From Hyphomicrobiales bacterium (GTDB taxonomy: Bacteria; Pseudomonadota; Alphaproteobacteria; Rhizobiales; OSC116), in contig JABSRZ010000011.1 in assembly GCA_013214705.1 (NCBI GenBank), positions 1 to 64,000 of the forward strand: a stretch of 64,000 nucleotides of DNA, written 5' to 3'. Under the pieces are notes generated by a model, which did no database searches, was not told the DNA's origin, and worked only from the letters and a program-made list of their open reading frames with translations. Of the stretch, positions 61,662-64,000 are shown piece after piece (the stretch's first letter is position 1; each line of letters opens with the position of its first letter). The position numbers were made by a program, and so were the translations under genes.

Positions 61662-62675
61662 ATGAAATCCATTGGATTTACGCGCTCGCTACCTATTGAA
61701 GAAGCTGACAGCTTTATTGAAATTGAAACCCCCACGCCAACCCCAGGGCCGCATGACTTATTGGTGGAAATTAAAGCTATATCTGTGAACCCAGCCGACG
61801 CGAAGGTGCGGATGCGCAGTGCGGTTGATAAAGTGTTGGATGAGCCACTGGTAATTGGTTATGACGCTGTGGGCGTGGTTGTGGCTACGGGCAGCGATGT
61901 TAGCTTGTTTAAAACAGGTGATGAAGTTTGGTATGCCGGTGATGCCAGCCGACCGGGCACAAATACTGAGATGCATTTGGTTGACGAACGGGTTGTAGGG
62001 CCGAAGCCTAAAAGCCTGACCAATGCACAAGCCGCAGCCATGCCGCTAACTAGTTTGACCGCATGGGAAATGTTATTTGACCGACTTGGCATAAAACAAG
62101 GTGGTGGCGAGGGCGACACTTTATTGGTCATCGGTGGTGCTGGCGGTGTTGGTTCAATGACCATTCAAATTGCCAAACAACTTACAAAGCTGAAAATTGT
62201 CGCCACGGCATCTCGGCCTGAAACTGAAGCTTGGTGCAAAGATCTGGGTGCAGATATAGTGGTAGATCATCGTGATTTGCTTGCCAGCATGAAAGCCAAA
62301 GGCCTTAAAGACGTTAAATATATCGTCCAATATGCAGATTTAGCTCAGCATTGGGATGCTATGTGTGAATTGGTCGCGCCTCAGGGTAAAATCGGCACGA
62401 TTGTCGAAACAGATGAACCTATCAATATATCGCAATTACAAGGTAAATCTGTAGCTTTATGTTGGGAACTAATGTTCACCAGAGTCATGCACCAAACCGA
62501 AGATATGGCCGAACAAAACAAAATTCTAACCCGCATAGCTAAGATGGTGGATGAAGGCGTCATTCGCACCACATTACAACAGACATTAAACGGCTTTACA
62601 GTGGAAACTATGAAAGAAGCCCATCGGCGGATTGAACAAGCCAATGTCATTGGCAAGCTAGTAATAGAATATTAA
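61662..62675 (+). CDS. Zinc-type alcohol dehydrogenase-like protein (quinone oxidoreductase subfamily)
   Basis: A 337-residue medium-chain dehydrogenase/reductase. It has the GroES-like front (VEIKAISVNPADAKVRM and DAVGVVVATGSDVSLFKTGDEVWY) and the NADPH motif LLVIGGAGGVGSMTIQIAKQ. Zinc-ligand residues are absent, which points to the ZADH/quinone reductase branch that uses NADPH without zinc. AAGG in the repeat precedes it by nine bases. It follows the kinase in the same direction, so it may belong to the polyol operon, perhaps reducing an aldehyde product. Confidence 0.86.
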   Translation: MKSIGFTRSLPIEEADSFIEIETPTPTPGPHDLLVEIKAISVNPADAKVRMRSAVDKVLDEPLVIGYDAVGVVVATGSDVSLFKTGDEVWYAGDASRPGTNTEMHLVDERVVGPKPKSLTNAQAAAMPLTSLTAWEMLFDRLGIKQGGGEGDTLLVIGGAGGVGSMTIQIAKQLTKLKIVATASRPETEAWCKDLGADIVVDHRDLLASMKAKGLKDVKYIVQYADLAQHWDAMCELVAPQGKIGTIVETDEPINISQLQGKSVALCWELMFTRVMHQTEDMAEQNKILTRIAKMVDEGVIRTTLQQTLNGFTVETMKEAHRRIEQANVIGKLVIEY

Positions 62676-62703
62676 TTTGTAAGCATCAAACAGGAGAACC
62701 ATT

Positions 62704-64000
62704 GTGCCAAACAAACCCAAACTAGATATAGGACCCTATGACTATATCATTGTTGGCGCTGGTTCTGCTGGTTGTGTATTAGCCAACCGGCTAAGCGCTG
62801 ACCCCAAGATAAAAGTGTTGTTGCTAGAAGCTGGGGGCAAAGACAATTACCATTGGATACACATTCCCATTGGTTATTTATATTGTATGGGCAATCCGCG
62901 GACTGACTGGATGATGAAGACAGAGCCAGATGCAGGCTTAAATGGGCGGGCTTTGAATTACCCACGCGGTAAAGTGTTGGGTGGCTGCTCGTCTATAAAC
63001 GGTATGATTTATATGCGCGGCCAAGCCGGCGATTACGACCAGTGGCGGCAATTGGGCAATAAAGGCTGGGCGTGGGATGATGTATTGCCCTATTATACAA
63101 AATCTGAAAATCATTATTTAGGCAAATCGGCTATGCATGGGCAGGGCGGCGAATGGGAAGTGCAAAAGCAGCGCTTGTCTTGGGAAATTTTAGACGCGTT
63201 CCGTGACGCTGCTGGCGAATTGGGCATACCAAAGACCGAAGATTTTAATGATGGAAATAATGAAGGCGCTGGTTATTTTGAGGTGAACCAAAAAGATGGC
63301 CGCCGGATGAGCACAGCTCGGGCGTTTTTAAAACCAATTAGACATCGCCCTAATTTGCGGGTGTTGACCCATGCGCACACGACCTCGTTAATATTAGAAG
63401 GCAAGCGCGTCACAGGGGTTGAGTTTGAACTAAAAGGCCAACCGGCCATTGCCAAAGCGAGCGGTGAAGTTATATTGTCCGCAGGCGCGGTGAATAGCCC
63501 CAAAATTTTGGAGCTTTCCGGCATTGGGCGAGGGGATGTTTTGTCAAAATTTGACATCCCGGTGCGGCATGAATTGGATGGTGTTGGTGAAAACCTGCAA
63601 GATCATCTGCAAATTCGAACGGTTTTTAAAATTAAAAATGCCGTCACTCTGAACCAAAAAGCCAATAGTCTTATTGGCAAAATGGCGATGGGTTTGGAAT
63701 ATGCATTGTTTAGATCTGGCCCTTTGTCGATGGCGCCTAGCCAGCTGGGGTTATTTGCAAAAAGCAGCCCACATATTGAAACACCGGATTTGGAATATCA
63801 TATCCAACCGCTTAGTACCGACAAGTTGGGAGATAAACTGCATCCGTTTCCGGCGATTACTGCATCTGTTTGTAATTTACGACCCGAAAGCCGCGGGACT
63901 ATCCATATAAAATCTAAAGACACAACACAACATCCGGCGATTGTTACCAACTATCTTTCGACCCAAAATGACCGAGATATTGCGGCCAAATCGATACGGT
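62704..64000 (+). CDS. GMC-family FAD oxidoreductase (choline-dehydrogenase-like), 3' end cut
   Basis: The frame starts at the GTG at 62704, preceded by CAGGAG, and runs open to the window end, so 432 of about 530-550 codons are seen. The FAD motif [20 protein letters not shown] (11-30) is followed by LLLEAGG, the second FAD motif [20 protein letters not shown], and [16 protein letters not shown], the GMC signature 2. The catalytic His of the C-terminus lies beyond the window. It oxidises an alcohol to an aldehyde with electrons to quinone or oxygen. It is the last visible gene of the polyol cluster. Confidence 0.9.
   Translation, partial: MPNKPKLDIGPYDYIIVGAGSAGCVLANRLSADPKIKVLLLEAGGKDNYHWIHIPIGYLYCMGNPRTDWMMKTEPDAGLNGRALNYPRGKVLGGCSSINGMIYMRGQAGDYDQWRQLGNKGWAWDDVLPYYTKSENHYLGKSAMHGQGGEWEVQKQRLSWEILDAFRDAAGELGIPKTEDFNDGNNEGAGYFEVNQKDGRRMSTARAFLKPIRHRPNLRVLTHAHTTSLILEGKRVTGVEFELKGQPAIAKASGEVILSAGAVNSPKILELSGIGRGDVLSKFDIPVRHELDGVGENLQDHLQIRTVFKIKNAVTLNQKANSLIGKMAMGLEYALFRSGPLSMAPSQLGLFAKSSPHIETPDLEYHIQPLSTDKLGDKLHPFPAITASVCNLRPESRGTIHIKSKDTTQHPAIVTNYLSTQNDRDIAAKSIR

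Overview
The window looks like a catabolic stretch of a heterotrophic, probably marine, alphaproteobacterial chromosome of moderate GC (estimated by eye, not counted). The evidence is the density of ABC uptake systems, each tied to its own enzymes and local regulator, and the family content: a hydroxyproline-type pathway, HyuA/HyuB, CaiB-type CoA-transferase, SorC, FCD-GntR and XRE-cupin regulators. No rRNA, tRNA, CRISPR, phage or transposase gene was seen. The genus cannot be fixed from this sequence.

Layout. (1) 1-1580: the 3' end of a ketoglutarate-semialdehyde-type aldehyde dehydrogenase, then a gene graveyard with a broken LysR gene and two other remnants. (2) 1581-2746: a TetR regulator with an SRPBCC protein. 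(3) 2882-12114, minus strand: a ten-gene operon with a NitT/TauT-type ABC importer, an FAD oxidoreductase, a CoA-transferase, an enoyl-CoA hydratase, a 7Fe ferredoxin, a DapA-family lyase, an aldehyde dehydrogenase and a CMP/dCMP-type deaminase, with a divergent LysR gene at 12272. I do not recognise this combination as a described pathway. (4) 13204-27347: a Na/Pi transporter, two GlpA/GlpB-like flavoproteins, a five-gene peptide-class ABC importer, a metallophosphoesterase, a DeoR regulator and a glycerol-kinase-like FGGY kinase. Together they suggest uptake and use of a glycerol-phosphate-like compound. A GabD-type dehydrogenase follows at 27377.

(5) 29148-42846, plus strand: a twelve-gene operon opened by an XRE-cupin regulator with two matching 17-bp palindromes. 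It holds a second peptide-class importer, a GAF protein, HyuA, two HyuB paralogues, an Asp/Glu/hydantoin racemase and an M24 peptidase. (6) 42900-50058: an FCD-GntR regulator, a DpkA-type imino acid reductase, a proline-racemase homologue with Ser/Thr in place of both catalytic cysteines, an enolase-superfamily protein resembling hydroxyproline-betaine epimerase, a D-hydroxyproline-type dehydrogenase, a Cys/Cys 4-hydroxyproline epimerase and a pyrroline-hydroxycarboxylate deaminase. This is a hydroxyproline or hydroxyproline-betaine degradation locus. The regulator gene and the far promoter of the operon share a 12-bp sequence. (7) 50636-64000: a ribose-class sugar ABC importer, SorC regulator, aldo/keto reductase, GlpD-like dehydrogenase, class I aldolase, FGGY kinase, alcohol dehydrogenase and a GMC oxidoreductase cut by the window end. 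This reads as a polyol or sugar-alcohol pathway of the kinase, dehydrogenase, aldolase type.

A recurring feature is a hairpin just after each solute-binding-protein gene that heads an operon, a way to express the binding protein above the rest. All functions are inferred from sequence patterns recognised by eye; no search was run.
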